From Stemphylium vesicarium (lineage: Eukaryota; Ascomycota; Dothideomycetes; Pleosporales; Pleosporaceae), in NCBI GenBank assembly GCA_004380135.1, contig QXCR01000071.1, positions 62,001-126,000 of the forward strand: 64,000 bases of DNA. Reading direction: 5' to 3'. Below are positions 63,184-64,000 of the stretch, piece after piece. The position numbers and the translations under genes are program-made. How positions within the stretch are numbered: the stretch's first letter is position 1; every line of letters starts with the position of its first letter. Under the pieces are notes generated by a model. It did not search any database. It was not told where the DNA came from and worked only from the letters and a program-made list of their open reading frames with translations.

Positions 63184-64000
63184 CTATTTGTCCTTGGAGC
63201 CAATGTGAAGCTTGTTTTTCATCTTCTCCTTCAGGTGCGACATCTTGCCGCTCTTCTCCTCGTTGCTTGGGGATGAACCCAGGTCGGTGGACTCGGACTT
63301 GCGACCGGATTCGGACTTGCGGCCAGTCTCCTCTTCGATTGCGTCTGCAACACAGTTAGAAGTGCTCAAGATATGTTCGGGATGCTCTGCTGACGTACTC
63401 TTGACATCCTTGGGGTTGGCGCGGTTCTGCCTAGCAGTGTCCTCCTCGAACTTGCTGCTGTCCGAAGCCACACCAGTGTCTGTCCATGCCGGGGTGTCGC
63501 GGTTTTCGGACTCACGCTGTGCGTGGGTGGTGGTGTCGGGAGCAGTGGCAGCCTCGGACTTTTGAGCCTCGCCGGCGGAGTACAAGCCTGAAGAAGCTGT
63601 GACCGAGTCGGGGGCGGAAGTCTTGATAGCGGGATCGGGGCTGGTGGTCGTGGTTGTGGTCGTAGTTGCTACAGACTCGGGGGCCGCTGGTGTAACATGG
63701 CTGGGAGGTGTAGGTCCAGCTCCCGGCGCACCTGAGCGGCTGATGTCGTCAAGTGGGTTGTCCTTCCACACCTTGTCGGTGATGTCGGTCGTCTCGGGCG
63801 CAGTCACAGTGGTGGTGGCATCGGTCGCAGACGGGGTGGCGCCAGTGCTCAGGATGTTGGCATCAGGGTTGAGGGGCATAATTGGCATACCGACATACGA
63901 GGGGTCGTCTTTGCGGTCCGAGTAGATCTTGGGGTCGGAGGTGGTCGTCTCAGTTGTGGTTGTCTCAGTTGGTTCCTGCGAGACGGGATCCAGCTTCAGA
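63184..64000 (-). CDS. Thr/Ser-rich protein, 5' end beyond the window
   Basis: Partial. Last exon 63184..63344 and preceding exon 63399..64000+, separated by a 54-nt intron (GTACGT donor, CTAAC branch, TTGCAG acceptor). The frame is still open at the right edge, so the start is outside. The visible 254 residues are low complexity: Thr/Ser/Pro/Ala tracts (TTTTTTTT), acidic patches, and a basic C-terminus SHLKEKMKNKLHIGSKDK that looks conserved in fungal proteins of unknown function. NPLDDISRSG is another ordered-looking motif. No domain is recognised; an intrinsically disordered, perhaps stress-related or membrane-associated protein is conceivable. The intron is a multiple of three without stops, so it can be read through. 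Confidence 0.75.
   Translation of the reverse strand, partial: LKLDPVSQEPTETTTTETTTSDPKIYSDRKDDPSYVGMPIMPLNPDANILSTGATPSATDATTTVTAPETTDITDKVWKDNPLDDISRSGAPGAGPTPPSHVTPAAPESVATTTTTTTTSPDPAIKTSAPDSVTASSGLYSAGEAQKSEAATAPDTTTHAQRESENRDTPAWTDTGVASDSSKFEEDTARQNRANPKDVKSTSAEHPEHILSTSNCVADAIEEETGRKSESGRKSESTDLGSSPSNEEKSGKMSHLKEKMKNKLHIGSKDK

Overview
The window is nuclear DNA of a filamentous ascomycete. Genes are densely packed on both strands, carry short introns (mostly 45-95 nt) with GTRNGT donors, CTAAC/CTGAC branch sites and YAG acceptors, and show conserved fungal architectures: a FacB/Cat8-type Zn2Cys6 factor, DscA, fungal Fzo1, Irs4 and a DUF3431 protein. The protein set and gene style fit Dothideomycetes, most likely Pleosporales; that placement is an inference, since no rRNA or species marker is present. 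No virus, complete transposon, secondary-metabolite cluster or CRISPR is visible. I built 26 complete or near-complete protein gene models by joining exons in frame, plus one gene cut by the right edge and one intron-containing tRNA.

Layout. 0-10 kb: amino-acid permease (-), a 1.9 kb gene-free stretch, FAM32A-like nuclear protein (-), free methionine-R-sulfoxide reductase (-, five exons including a 5-nt exon), tRNA-Arg(CCU) (+), Cdc14 phosphatase (-). 10-25 kb: SET-domain methyltransferase (+), FacB/Cat8-like regulator (+), Kti12 (-), small Q/S-rich protein (+), F-box protein (-). 26-35 kb: DUF3431 membrane protein (-), phospholipase D (-), cyanase (+), C2H2 zinc-finger protein (+). 35-44 kb: rhomboid protease (-), DscA transmembrane RING E3 ligase (-), mitofusin Fzo1 (-), ESCRT-III Vps2 (+). 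45-51 kb: PP2C phosphatase, Snf4 (AMPK gamma) and a JMJD7-like JmjC protein, all (+). 51-64 kb: Irs4 EH-domain protein (-), DNA ligase IV (+), multi-pass membrane protein (-), small secreted or anchored protein (+), polyamine-oxidase-like flavoenzyme (-), and a Thr/Ser-rich protein (-) open at the right edge.

The genes are mostly unrelated housekeeping functions. Three links deserve attention: DscA (SREBP processing) sits beside an active-type rhomboid protease; Snf4 (Snf1/AMPK) lies in the same window as a Cat8/FacB-type regulator, a factor class under Snf1 control in yeast; and cyanase has an N-terminal extension that looks mitochondrial. The most unusual observations concern gene structure: a 5-nt microexon and an ATG-only exon in the fRMsr gene, a 16-nt exon in KTI12, stop-free introns whose length is a multiple of three, and an antisense spliced-looking frame under the 5' end of the JmjC gene. 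I saw no wholly new multi-gene system.
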